Source: Prochlorococcus sp. AG-402-K14 (lineage in GTDB: Bacteria; Cyanobacteriota; Cyanobacteriia; PCC-6307; Cyanobiaceae). From it: DNA of 64,000 nucleotides. This document shows positions 37,041-45,750 of the stretch, piece by piece. The stretch is taken from assembly GCA_003216815.1 (NCBI GenBank), contig QCIG01000002.1, positions 1 to 64,000 on the forward strand, read 5' to 3'. Made by a program: the position numbers and the translations under genes. Each line of letters opens with the position of its first letter. Positions within the stretch are counted from its first letter, which is position 1. The notes below the pieces were generated by a model that searched no databases, had not been told where the DNA came from, and saw nothing but the letters and a program-made list of their open reading frames with translations.

Positions 37041-37214
37041 TCATTTAAAAATTTTTTTTAATTTTTTGCTATCATTTTCGATTATAAAAAAATCCCTTCC
37101 TGGCTTGTATTTTTCTAGCAATGTCTCAGTTATCGAGAAATTTGTATTATCTACCTTCTTTTTCTCTTTTGGTTTCATCTTCGAATATTTTAGGAATGAA
37201 TTAATTTTAGTCAT
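37041..37214 (-). CDS. Small basic protein in small operon
   Basis: 57 codons, beginning MTKINSFLKYSKMKPKEKKK and ending in a Lys-rich tail. ATG at 37214, stop at 37041-37043, two nucleotides before the next ATG. The downstream half has a helical ITETLLEKYKPGRDFFIIEN segment. No family recognised. Confidence 0.5.
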   Translation of the reverse strand: MTKINSFLKYSKMKPKEKKKVDNTNFSITETLLEKYKPGRDFFIIENDSKKLKKIFK

Positions 37215-37254
37215 AGGTTTTAATTGCGTAGATTTTTTAGTAATACTAAAGTGT

Positions 37255-37962
37255 TTATGGAATCAACTTTTTTCTGTTTGATATTAGTCTGCTTAGCTTT
37301 CTGTTCTCATCTTGTAGGTTAGCAATCAGCTTTTTGTAAGTTTCGATTTTACTTTGTAGAGTCTTAATCCTTTCACTTTCAGGCTTTCGAGAGGATGGCT
37401 TCTCTTTCCTTTTCGTTCCTCTTACTAGTTCTCTGACTGTCGCCTCCGTAACCCTCTCTCCGCTTTTGACTGCTTGAAAGACTTTTTCACGTTCTTTATC
37501 TGTTACTCCTTTGCTACCCATGAGAGCCAATGATCTAGGTGTTAACGACGCGAGCAGGTTGTCATTGACATCAGCACCTCCAAGCCAGTTCGTGTATGCG
37601 CTAACTAAGTCAATCGCAAATCTTTCTGAACAGTTTATTGCCCCTGATTTCAAGAATGCCCGCCAGTTACCTGGCTTTATGTTTTCTTTGATATCGGAAA
37701 GATTGGCCGCGACTGCTCTTAGTGATTGCCCTACGCAGCCTAGCTCCTCGTTGATTTCGACGACCGACTCTTTCACGTACTCGACTTGTGCGGGCACCAA
37801 GCCCTTTGTCACTTCGTTGTTAAGGGTGATATTGCTTAGATCGACGATCTCTGTAGGCGTTAAGTCCATAAGCTTGCTCGTACGCTCTTTGAATATAAGG
37901 CTTGTGACGAATCGGAACAATAGGTACTGGCGTACTACCGATGATGTGGGCCCTCTCTGCAT
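37255..37962 (-). CDS. DUF3102/ParB-like accessory protein with C-terminal coiled coil
   Basis: 235 residues. The region NIKPGNWRAFLKSGAINC then SERFAIDLVSAYTNWL reads like the DUF3102 or phage and plasmid helix-turn-helix pattern. LASLTPRSLALMGSKGVTDKEREKVFQAVKSG then ERVTEATVRELV follows as in ParB/DUF3102 C-terminal helices. The C-terminus (about 190-225) is a coiled coil (RIKTLQSKIETYKKLIANLQ). Its DNA is visibly richer in G and C than the neighbours, which supports recent transfer. First gene of a five-gene operon with small downstream genes. The DUF assignment is by pattern, not search. Confidence 0.6.
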   Translation of the reverse strand: MQRGPTSSVVRQYLLFRFVTSLIFKERTSKLMDLTPTEIVDLSNITLNNEVTKGLVPAQVEYVKESVVEINEELGCVGQSLRAVAANLSDIKENIKPGNWRAFLKSGAINCSERFAIDLVSAYTNWLGGADVNDNLLASLTPRSLALMGSKGVTDKEREKVFQAVKSGERVTEATVRELVRGTKRKEKPSSRKPESERIKTLQSKIETYKKLIANLQDENRKLSRLISNRKKLIP

Positions 37963-38647
37963 GAGCTTTCCCTTCCTTTTACCTGCAATAAAGTCTATGT
38001 GGTTTTATTGTATTGGTTTTTATGATGTATAAATGATGTGTAAAGGTAGAAAAAGCTTATTTATGAGTGTAATTTGTAATTAAATATTGAATATATGTAT
38101 ATATTAAGTATAAAGATTTGTTAATCTCTTTACTTAGCCCTGTTATTGCTTTATTTATTTTCTAAAGTCTCTCCTTTAATAGCAATGCCCTCTGCGTCGC
38201 TTTTTAGGTATATTTGCTCACTCGCTTGCTCCGCCTCTACCCTTCACTCTTTGCCTTTGGTTTTCATGTGACTATTTTTTCTTTTTATATTCTTTGTTAT
38301 TTAAGTCAATTGATCTAGCTATCTTTTTCTTGTGTTTTTTTAATTCTTTTAGCAGATGGATTTTATTTTTTCTTATTTCTAGAGAATACTATGTCCTTTT
38401 TTCCTTTATATCTATCTTGCCTAAATTTATATTTAATTTTGTAATTAATAAAATAAATCCTATATTAACCTCGTGAATTTATTTTTATCTTTTTTTAGAA
38501 AATAGGATTCATAACTCATTACTATATTATCTGCTGTGGTTGTTTTTTAAAATAATTATATTACAGTTACGTAAGCTGTATATGCGATGTTTAGACAGTA
38601 TGTTGTAATTGTTTTTATGTTTTTATTTAACGTAGTTAAAAATTGCG
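37963..38647. other. Long intergenic region upstream of mobile-type operon
   Basis: 685 nt. It should hold the promoter for the minus-strand operon starting at 37962 and for the oxygenase gene at 38648. A short minus-strand reading frame (38151-38267) starts with ATG, is interrupted by an in-frame TGA after seven codons, and continues with SDAEGIAIKGETLENK; it could be a decayed small gene. No tRNA or hairpin recognised. Confidence 0.35.
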
Positions 38648-39292
38648 ATGGAAGTAAAAAAAATATATCCTCCAGTAAGTCCGTTTTTGCAAGTAAAATT
38701 GGATATTGAGGTTATAGATTATTTATGGAGCGTTATTGAAACAGCAAATACTAATAATAAAAACTATAAGAATAATTTAGCAGGAAATATTTCTCAAAGT
38801 ATTTTGCTTGATGACTTAGATTCTTTTTTTTTCAAGTCAGTTTGCATACCATTAGTTAATTATTATCGTATAAATAATCCAATTGGAAAGGACCCTGTCG
38901 CTAAAAATACAATAACGGGTCCTGGTACCAAATTAATATTAAACGATTTCTGGGTTAATTATCAATATAAAACAGAATTTAATCCTTTTCATGATCATTA
39001 TGGTGTTTATTCTTTTGCTATTTGGATGCGGATTCCCTATTCATGGGAGGAACAAAAGAAACTCTCACAATTCCGTAATATGAATGATAGTAATATAAGG
39101 GCTGGTTGCTTTGAATTTGAATATAATGATTCTTTAGGTTTTATCCGGAATTATAAATATAAATTATCTCCAGATTATGATGGCTTTATGGTTTTTTTCC
39201 CTGCTAAATTACGACATTGTGTTCATCCGTTTTATGAAATAAACGAGCCAAGGATTTCAATAGCTGGTAATTTATCCTATTTACCCGGTTGA
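38648..39292 (+). CDS. Cyanophage-type 2-oxoglutarate/Fe(II) oxygenase
   Basis: 214 residues. The iron-binding region is FNPFHDHYGVYSFAIWMRIP (about 111-130) with His115 and neighbours. A second His and a 2OG-contacting Arg lie in LRHCVHPFYEINEPRISI near the C-terminus. The layout resembles the short 2OG-Fe(II) oxygenases encoded by cyanophages and their hosts. Substrate unknown. No signal peptide. Stand-alone plus-strand gene next to glyQ. Confidence 0.8.
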   Translation: MEVKKIYPPVSPFLQVKLDIEVIDYLWSVIETANTNNKNYKNNLAGNISQSILLDDLDSFFFKSVCIPLVNYYRINNPIGKDPVAKNTITGPGTKLILNDFWVNYQYKTEFNPFHDHYGVYSFAIWMRIPYSWEEQKKLSQFRNMNDSNIRAGCFEFEYNDSLGFIRNYKYKLSPDYDGFMVFFPAKLRHCVHPFYEINEPRISIAGNLSYLPG

Positions 39293-39426
39293 TATAAATA
39301 AAAGCATCCATTGCGTTAAAATATTCATATATTCTGTTTTTTCTTTCTTGATTTCTTGTTTAACTGTATATTCAAATAAGGAATTAATAAATTCAAATCT
39401 TTCATGAACCAAGATAATTATTTCGT

Positions 39427-40302
39427 ATGTATTTTCAGGACATAATTTCTAGCCTTAATAATTTCTGGAGTCAAAGAGGGTGCTTATTACTTCAACCCTA
39501 CGATTTAGAGAAGGGTGCAGGAACTATGAGCCCTCATTCTTTCTTGAGAGCAATTGGTCCAGAGCCTTGGGCTGTTGCTTATCCAGAACCTTGTCGAAGA
39601 CCAACAGATGGAAGGTATGGGGATAATCCAAACAGAGCTCAACATTATTTCCAATTTCAAGTTCTAATTAAACCTTCTCTTGATGGTATTCAAGAAATTT
39701 ATTTATCATCCCTAGAATCATTAGGAATTTCACCTGAAGATCATGATATTAGGTTTGTTGAGGATAATTGGGAATCACCAACCTTAGGAGCGTGGGGAGT
39801 CGGATGGGAGGTATGGCTTGATGGCATGGAAGTTACTCAATTTACTTATTTCCAACAATGTGGTGGCCTCGATTGCAAACCTGTATCGATTGAGATCACA
39901 TATGGCCTAGAAAGATTGGCAATGTATTTGCAAAATGTTGATAGTATTTGGGATCTTTTTTGGAACAAAAATAATAAATATGGTGATATATGGCTTCCTT
40001 TCGAAAAAGGTCAATGTAAATATAATTTTGAAGAATCTAATTCTGATAATTTAAGGAAACTATTTGAAATTTACGAGGAAGAAGCTAATCAATTAATCTC
40101 AAAAAAACTCCCTGCTCCTTGCCTTGATTATGTCCTTAAATGTAGCCATACTTTTAATTTGCTTGAAGCTAGGGGAGTCATATCTGTAACTGAGAGAACT
40201 AAAATAATTGCAAGAATTCGATCTTTAGCTCGTAATGTTGCTGAATCTTGGTTAGAGGAAAGAGAGTTGCTTGGATTCCCTCTAAGTAGGGATGCTAATT
40301 AA
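39427..40302 (+). CDS. glyQ: Glycyl-tRNA synthetase alpha subunit
   Basis: 291 residues, standard for the bacterial heterotetrameric enzyme. The catalytic class II motifs show as [38 protein letters not shown], and [20 protein letters not shown]. Works with GlyS (not in this window) to charge tRNA-Gly. An alternative upstream start would not add family sequence. Confidence 0.98.
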   Translation: MYFQDIISSLNNFWSQRGCLLLQPYDLEKGAGTMSPHSFLRAIGPEPWAVAYPEPCRRPTDGRYGDNPNRAQHYFQFQVLIKPSLDGIQEIYLSSLESLGISPEDHDIRFVEDNWESPTLGAWGVGWEVWLDGMEVTQFTYFQQCGGLDCKPVSIEITYGLERLAMYLQNVDSIWDLFWNKNNKYGDIWLPFEKGQCKYNFEESNSDNLRKLFEIYEEEANQLISKKLPAPCLDYVLKCSHTFNLLEARGVISVTERTKIIARIRSLARNVAESWLEERELLGFPLSRDAN

Positions 40303-40347
40303 CACTCGGTAATATTTTTGCTTTTTCTCACTTTAAATAGATCTAAT

Positions 40348-40387
40348 AATAACTCTAGGAGTATCAAAAGATACTTCTAGAGTTATT
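40348..40387. terminator. 18-bp hairpin between glyQ and porin
   Basis: Arms AATAACTCTAGGAGTATC and GATACTTCTAGAGTTATT (one G-T pair) with an AAAA loop. There is no T-run after it, so it may be a glyQ 3' end, a processing site, or a regulatory structure for the porin transcript. Confidence 0.6.
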
Positions 40388-40448
40388 GATGCTGGAATGT
40401 CTCATTGAATACATTATTATTTGATCGAAATATTTGTGTGAGGACACA

Positions 40449-41690
40449 ATGAAGCTTTTTCAGCGTTTGCTGGTAGCTCCTGCCGCCTTGGGTCTTATGG
40501 CTCCATTGGCTGCAAATGCCGACGTCACTGCGGTATCTAACGACTCAGATCTAAGCTCTGAAGTTATTCAAGCACGTGTTGATGGCGTAGAGGCTCAACT
40601 AGGCGAAATTCAGGCTGGTCAGTTCTCTTCAACTACAACAATGAGCGGCAAGGCTGCTTTCATTACTGGTTATGTTGATGATGATGCTGAGGAAGATACT
40701 GACAGCATCACTTTTGAATATATGTATCAGTTAAATCTGAATACAAGTTTTACTGGTGAAGACAACCTTTATACACGTATCAAGACTGGTAACGTCAGCG
40801 ATCATTTCGCAGATAAAGGACAAGGAACATACTTGTCTGCTGCCAATGGTAATGGAGATGTACTTGAAGTAGATAAGCTTTGGTATCAATTCCCCGTTGG
40901 CGATAGCCTTCAAGTTTGGGTTGGTCCAAGAATTGAAAACTACTACATGCTAGCTAGTGCACCATCAATATATAGACCAATCACTAAGCAATTTGCCTTA
41001 GGTCCAAACGGTTCTGCTTATGGCTCAAGCACAAGTCCAGGATTTGGTGTTGCTTGGACACAAGGTGTTGAAGATCCTTCTTCTGCAAGATGGGCACTAA
41101 GTGCTAACTACACATCTAAAGATGGTGCGTCTTCCTCAAAAGATAAAGGTATATTTGGTGAAGATTCAAGGAAGTTCTTCTTAACTAAGCTTGAGTACGG
41201 ATCACCTCGTTGGCAGGTGTCTGGATCAATGTCTGTTAAAGAAGGTGGCGGTTATGATGGCTACTTCCATTCTGCTTTAGCTAAAGGAGCTAAGACAGAT
41301 ATGACAGCATATGGTATTAGAGCCTATTGGAAGCCTGAAATAGCAGGATCTATTCCTTCAGTTCAGCTTGGTTATGACTTCACAACTATTGATGATGCTG
41401 CTGTTGGCGCAGCAGAAGACTCATCAGGTTGGATGGTAGGTTTCAACTGGAGAGATCTATTTATTGATGGTAATAGTGCAGGTCTTGCGCTAGGTCAAAG
41501 AATGACTGCTACTGGCATCAAAGGTGGTGGTGATGATCCATCAGAAGACAACACTGTTTGGGAAGCTTATTACACCTTCAAAGTTAATGATGGCGTAAGT
41601 GTTACTCCTGCGGTATTTGGTGGTAATGATGTTGAAGCTGATGGAAAAGACATCAGTGGAGCAGTTCTACTAACTGAATTCAGATTCTAA
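40449..41690 (+). CDS. Outer membrane porin (OprB-like, cyanobacterial)
   Basis: 413 residues from ATG 40449 with a GAGGA-like RBS just upstream (a TTG extension is unlikely). A signal peptide ends around AANADV (about 24-28). A short coiled coil, residues about 38-58 (IQARVDGVEAQLGEIQAG), is followed by a beta-rich barrel with alternating pattern ending in aromatic F (LLTEFRF). It resembles marine picocyanobacterial porins but lacks an SLH domain, so peptidoglycan tethering differs from SomA. Passive nutrient uptake across the outer membrane. Followed by a strong terminator. Confidence 0.85.
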   Translation: MKLFQRLLVAPAALGLMAPLAANADVTAVSNDSDLSSEVIQARVDGVEAQLGEIQAGQFSSTTTMSGKAAFITGYVDDDAEEDTDSITFEYMYQLNLNTSFTGEDNLYTRIKTGNVSDHFADKGQGTYLSAANGNGDVLEVDKLWYQFPVGDSLQVWVGPRIENYYMLASAPSIYRPITKQFALGPNGSAYGSSTSPGFGVAWTQGVEDPSSARWALSANYTSKDGASSSKDKGIFGEDSRKFFLTKLEYGSPRWQVSGSMSVKEGGGYDGYFHSALAKGAKTDMTAYGIRAYWKPEIAGSIPSVQLGYDFTTIDDAAVGAAEDSSGWMVGFNWRDLFIDGNSAGLALGQRMTATGIKGGGDDPSEDNTVWEAYYTFKVNDGVSVTPAVFGGNDVEADGKDISGAVLLTEFRF

Positions 41691-41707
41691 TTTCTAAATT
41701 AAAAAAG

Positions 41708-41738
41708 AAACGCCCCATTAAGGGGCGTTTTTTTTTTG
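41708..41738 (+). terminator. Rho-independent terminator of the porin gene
   Basis: Stem AAACGCCCC with GGGGCGTTT and an ATTAA loop, then a run of T, about 18 nt past the porin stop. Confidence 0.95.
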
Positions 41739-41755
41739 GTTTTCTAGATTAAAAA

Positions 41756-42004
41756 TTACCAGCAATTTTCACCCTCACCAATAGGAATACATACGTCGGC
41801 CTTTTTTGCTTTATCAGCGGCTTTTTGTGCGGCTTCGTCTAGCTTGCCATCTTCATCAGCTTCTTGATCAGTGGTCCATTCCTTTAAACCTCCCATGTGA
41901 TTATGTTTTTCCCCAGCGATCGAATGGTCTGAAATGATTGTATTTGTGGCTAGAGCCGCTGCTGCTGCTAGGAATATTCCTACAGGAGTTTTTTTAGTAG
42001 GCAT
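41756..42004 (-). CDS. Small secreted acidic protein
   Basis: 82 residues. An N-terminal hydrophobic segment rich in Ala (GIFLAAAAALATNTI) acts as a signal peptide. The mature part includes GEKHNHMGGLKEW, an acidic/Lys helix and a C-terminal CIPIGEGENCW with two Cys. Probably periplasmic. No family recognised. Convergent with the porin. Confidence 0.55.
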   Translation of the reverse strand: MPTKKTPVGIFLAAAAALATNTIISDHSIAGEKHNHMGGLKEWTTDQEADEDGKLDEAAQKAADKAKKADVCIPIGEGENCW

Positions 42005-42089
42005 ATGTAATAGAATTTAAGTATATTTTGATAGTTGAAGTCTATCAATGAAAGTTCATTTTTTACTGTTGTTTGTATAAAGGATTATG

Positions 42090-42755
42090 TTAGTCTCCAA
42101 GTCTTCTTAAGAGATTGCTATACGCCTGGAAAATTAAATCTAATTCATTCGATCTTCCATGCTTTGCTAGTAAGCCTTTTGCACCAGCATCAAGTCCAAA
42201 TAAAAAATTTCTGTCTTCATTATTTTGAACATAGCTTTGTATCCAGCCTACACTCACATAACGTTCACCATTTTTGACTTCAGCAACAGAATGTAGTTTT
42301 GTGCTGGGATAAATTATCATTTCTCCAGCAGATAGTTTAATTTTTTCAGTTTTATTGATCGTCTGAATACATAACTCACCACCTTCATAATCTGTTGGTG
42401 CGTTTAAAAATAAAGTAAAAGACAGATCACTTCTTCCTGAAGGCATATAAGGATTGTCAATATGAGATCCATAGCCATGTCCAGCTAGGGATTGAGTAAA
42501 CATGACTCCATGAATAAGACTAGGTAATGTAAAACTTTTTAAAAGAGGATTTGAAATTATTTTATTAGCAATAATATCTCTAAGCTCTATTGATAATTTT
42601 GAATTTTTATCTAATTGAAAATTAGATTTTATTTTTGCTGCATGACTTCCAGCAGTTTTTTTACCATCTTGCCATGACGATTTCTCTGCTTTTAGTTTAT
42701 TAACTATTTGTAGAGCTTCTAATTTATCGATTAGAGAATGAGTTAAATATTCCAT
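42090..42755 (-). CDS. piuC: PKHD-type / PiuC-like Fe(II)/2-oxoglutarate hydroxylase
   Basis: 221 residues, the PiuC/YbiX family size. The iron facial triad is His98-x-Asp100 in GHGYGSHIDNPY and His155 in STKLHSVAEV; a 2OG-binding Arg165 lies in NGERYVSVGW. The family is linked to iron uptake and is often beside siderophore or iron-transport genes. Here it is divergent from idiA with a 148-nt shared promoter. Substrate unknown. Confidence 0.88.
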   Translation of the reverse strand: MEYLTHSLIDKLEALQIVNKLKAEKSSWQDGKKTAGSHAAKIKSNFQLDKNSKLSIELRDIIANKIISNPLLKSFTLPSLIHGVMFTQSLAGHGYGSHIDNPYMPSGRSDLSFTLFLNAPTDYEGGELCIQTINKTEKIKLSAGEMIIYPSTKLHSVAEVKNGERYVSVGWIQSYVQNNEDRNFLFGLDAGAKGLLAKHGRSNELDLIFQAYSNLLRRLGD

Positions 42756-42903
42756 CTTTATTATCTAGTTTTAATTAGCATCCTAAAGCATAAGCAAGAT
42801 ATCAATTTATACTTAGATACGTATCATAGTTACGAAGCTATATATAGCTCTGTCTTCTTGTCTAGTCTAGCTAAAGATATTAATCCCTTCCCTAGATAGA
42901 TTA
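42756..42903. promoter_or_regulatory. Shared promoter region of piuC-like and idiA genes
   Basis: 148 nt between divergent iron-related starts. A palindromic core GATACGTATC lies in it. It is shorter than a classic Fur box, but iron-responsive co-regulation is likely. Confidence 0.4.
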
Positions 42904-43929
42904 ATGAATTTAATTAAGCGTCTTTTCACTTCCGTAATAGCAGGTACTTTATTAGTCTCTTCAAGTTTTAATCATGTAAAGGCCTCTGATAGAGAAGTAA
43001 GGATTTATTCAGGTAGGCATTACAACACCGACAAGCAGATATATAAAAAGTTTAACGAGGAGACTGGTATAAAAATACGATTAATTGAGGCTACAGGTAT
43101 TTCTTTGGTTGAAAGATTGAAGAGAGAAGGAGCAAATTCTAAAGCCGATGTGATTCTTCTTGTTGATGCTGCTCGAATTAGTAATGCTGCGAAAAGTGGA
43201 CTTCTTCAGTCATATAGATCTACTGAATTAGATAAAAATGTTCCAGCCGAATATCGAGACCCTCAATCAAGATGGTATGCATTAACTAGAAGAGTTAGAG
43301 TTATGGTAGTAAATCCTAAGAAAGTAGATATAAATACAATCAAAGACTACTCAGATCTTGCTAGCCCTTCATTAGATGGACTTGTTTGTGTAAGGAAACG
43401 GAGTAGTCCATATAATCAATCTTTAGTAGCCAATCAAATAGTAAATAAAGGAGAAGCAAAAACCAAAGAATGGCTAAAAGGGATGATTTCCAATATCTCT
43501 CAACCTTTTTTCCCAGGAGATATAGGGGTTATTAGAGCTGTTGCTCAGGGAAAATGTGGCGTTGGTATAGTTAATCACTACTATGTTTCAAGAATGCTTG
43601 CTGGTGTTAATGGCAGCAAAGATAAAAGGTTGGCTAAAAAAATAAAGGTGATTACCCCTAATCCTGCACATGTAAATGTAAGCGCAGGTGGCATTGCTAA
43701 GTATGCTGAGAATAAAGAAGAAGCTATTCAATTACTAGAGTTCCTTGCCTCTCCCACTGGTAGTAAAGGTTTGGCTGGCCCAACATTTGAACATCCTTTA
43801 GTAGGTTTTAATACATCAGCAGAAGTGACACAGTTTGGAGAATTCAAACCTGACAATGTAACCATTGATCAATTAGGCGCAAATAATAAAAAAGCAATAA
43901 ATCTTATGAGAAAGGCTGGTTGGGATTGA
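42904..43929 (+). CDS. idiA: Iron ABC transporter substrate-binding protein (IdiA/FutA)
   Basis: 341 residues. Signal peptide at about 1-27 (SVIAGTLLVSSSFNHVKA). The mature domain has REVRIYSGRHYNTDKQIY, YDLAS-like YSDLASPSLDGLVCVRKRSS, and GVGIVNHYYVSRM, the FutA/IdiA pattern. Tyrosines in these segments bind Fe(III). Delivers iron to a FutB/FutC-type permease, not in the window, and may also protect photosystem II under iron stress. Divergent from piuC. Confidence 0.93.
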   Translation: MNLIKRLFTSVIAGTLLVSSSFNHVKASDREVRIYSGRHYNTDKQIYKKFNEETGIKIRLIEATGISLVERLKREGANSKADVILLVDAARISNAAKSGLLQSYRSTELDKNVPAEYRDPQSRWYALTRRVRVMVVNPKKVDINTIKDYSDLASPSLDGLVCVRKRSSPYNQSLVANQIVNKGEAKTKEWLKGMISNISQPFFPGDIGVIRAVAQGKCGVGIVNHYYVSRMLAGVNGSKDKRLAKKIKVITPNPAHVNVSAGGIAKYAENKEEAIQLLEFLASPTGSKGLAGPTFEHPLVGFNTSAEVTQFGEFKPDNVTIDQLGANNKKAINLMRKAGWD

Positions 43930-44003
43930 AAGAATTAACAACTAAGAGTAATTTTGATAATTTTCAATAGAAGATAGAAAATAGGCTTAATATTTTTTAG
44001 AAA

Positions 44004-44090
44004 GGAGAGGTGGCTGAGTGGTCGAAAGCGAACGACTCGAAATCGTTTGATAGCTAAAACTATCCGTGGGTTCGAATCCCACCCTCTCCG
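44004..44090 (+). tRNA. tRNA-Ser (anticodon CGA)
   Basis: An 87-nt tRNA with a long variable arm, as in class II tRNAs. Acceptor GGAGAGG pairs with CCTCTCC plus discriminator G. Anticodon loop CTCGAAA gives anticodon CGA. T-loop TTCGAATC. CCA not encoded. Its 3' end CACCCTCTCCG recurs downstream at 45648 and, with one change, at 46916. Confidence 0.95.
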
Positions 44091-44360
44091 TATGATTTAG
44101 GTTGAACAAAATATTTTCGCTAATGAAGATTGCCTCTAGATTTGTTATTCATCACTGTGTATGCTATTTCTTTTAGAAAAGATAGTTCAAGATTGAATTC
44201 CTAAATTTTCTATCCTCTCAAGGAGTTCATTCTTTTGAATTGAAATCAGATAAAAAGAACATTTTTTTTCAGGGAAAAGCAAAACAAAGTAGTTTATTTT
44301 TAAAATGTGATGGAACCATTGCTTATTTTGCTTTAGTTAATATATGCTGCTTCATTAGAG

Positions 44361-44546
44361 TTGTCGAAAATACCAGGTAAAGACTTTGATCTAAACCTAT
44401 TTGAAAAGATAATTGAACTCTTTCCAGTCAAAATGTTTGATAAAAATCCAAATGAATTATTAGATACTAAAGATATATTGAATTACATTACTGATCCCTT
44501 GATGAATCATAAATATAAAGATCTTAATCTTCTAAAGATCCAATAG
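44361..44546 (+). CDS. Small hypothetical protein
   Basis: 61 residues with a TTG start. Acidic, with IPGKDFDLNLFEKIIELFP near the N-terminus. No family recognised and no strong RBS seen; it lies in the first tRNA-linked cassette. Confidence 0.35.
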   Translation: MSKIPGKDFDLNLFEKIIELFPVKMFDKNPNELLDTKDILNYITDPLMNHKYKDLNLLKIQ

Positions 44547-44708
44547 AAGGTGCTTTTAGTTTCTATGGATTTTTAATCATCTTTTTTCTCACTAATTATG
44601 AGGTCTAAAAAATGCCTGAAAGATATGTAAGAATTCAACAGATGAAAACCAATATCTTCTCAATAAAATCATAAAGTTTGAGATTAATTACTATACTTTT
44701 AGATAACT

Positions 44709-45314
44709 TCAGAGCATAATCTTTTTTAATACAAATTCAATTGCGCACTCTCCTATTGGAGTTAAAGTTTGATCGAACCTGGACTTCTTTGTTATCTGAT
44801 TTAAGTTATATCTGAATGTCGCATCAAGCAATTCAATTTTTTTAATTTCAATAGGAAAGGAAGTATTTGACAACATTTGGGTTAAATTAATACTCTTGTT
44901 AGACCATGATTTTGTTTTGTGTATTGTAAACGTATGTTTGTGATCTAGATTGAATGTTGATGGGAATATCCCTTGTTCATAAAGGTCCTCATCGGGAATA
45001 GTACACAGAAGATGACCACAAGGTTTCAATATTCTTATCCAATTGTTAAGTGCTATATAAGGATTAACCATGTGTTCTAAACAATGTGATGAATGAACAA
45101 AATCGAAATAGTTATCTTCAATACTCTCCATTAATTGAGCATCACCATCAGGTAGATCCCATGATCGGCAAGACTTCATTAAAGGAAAAAATTCTCCATA
45201 CTGTGATAGTTTGTCTGGACCTGATCCTATATCAATGCCGTTTCCGATGATATATCGTGTCGCATATCTAGAATCTTTTATTTTGTTAAAAATAGATTTG
45301 CTAGTCTCGTGCAT
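44709..45314 (-). CDS. SAM-dependent methyltransferase
   Basis: 201 residues. The SAM motif I is GNGIDIGSGPDKLSQYG (about 24-40). Motif II/III is DNYFDFVHSSHCLEHMVNP, followed by NWIRILKPCGHLLCTIPDE, the class I methyltransferase pattern. Substrate unknown; probably sugar or small-molecule modification. It is the main cargo of the first cassette downstream of tRNA-Ser. Confidence 0.82.
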   Translation of the reverse strand: MHETSKSIFNKIKDSRYATRYIIGNGIDIGSGPDKLSQYGEFFPLMKSCRSWDLPDGDAQLMESIEDNYFDFVHSSHCLEHMVNPYIALNNWIRILKPCGHLLCTIPDEDLYEQGIFPSTFNLDHKHTFTIHKTKSWSNKSINLTQMLSNTSFPIEIKKIELLDATFRYNLNQITKKSRFDQTLTPIGECAIEFVLKKIML

Positions 45315-45750
45315 TTTTTCTCGTATGACCTACAGAATTTAAAGCGAGTATACATTGGTATGAAAATCAAACAAATAGAATTTATAGAAAGCATTTTCTT
45401 AATATACAATCGAAGGCATTTTTTCTTTTATCTTTCTTAGTCGATAATTTCTATTAAGCCTCTTCGTAATTTATAAAAAACGAGTTATAATAGAACCAGC
45501 AAGTTTCCAGTTATACCAATTGGTTTTAGTGCGTCCCATATAGTGCAATTTTGGTGCTAGGGAATGTGCTAGGGACAAATGAAATTACGTGTGGTTTGGT
45601 CGCCCCATACCGTGCCATAGAGTCCCTTTTGGGGGCAACTTCACGGACACCCTCTCCGCATTTTTTCTAAAACTAAAAAATTATTTGAATATAAACTCAT
45701 AACATTTATTTGTTTAATTATTTTCTATTAAAGATTGATAAAAGTGATAA
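45315..45750. other. Intergenic with partial tRNA-Ser 3' end copy
   Basis: 436 nt without a credible gene. Positions 45648-45658 repeat 11 nt of the tRNA-Ser 3' end (CACCCTCTCCG), within a longer patch of higher GC (about 45590-45660). A minus-strand frame reads KNAERVSVKLPPKG and then stops, resembling a remnant. Confidence 0.5.
45648..45658 (+). repeat. Partial tRNA-Ser 3' end copy (candidate attachment site 1)
   Basis: Exact 11-nt match to tRNA-Ser 44080-44090, and part of an 18-nt near match to 46911-46928 (one difference). Confidence 0.5.

Noticed and set aside
37066..37281. Plus-strand frame opposite the small operon
   Set aside because: It is antisense to two overlapping minus-strand genes with better coding signs.
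38294..38476. 60-residue plus-strand frame
   Set aside because: Composition is Phe-rich and like random AT-rich sequence; no RBS or neighbour support.
41756..42004. CP12-like protein
   Set aside because: Two C-terminal Cys and acidic stretch suggested CP12, but there is a signal peptide and the CP12 motif is absent.
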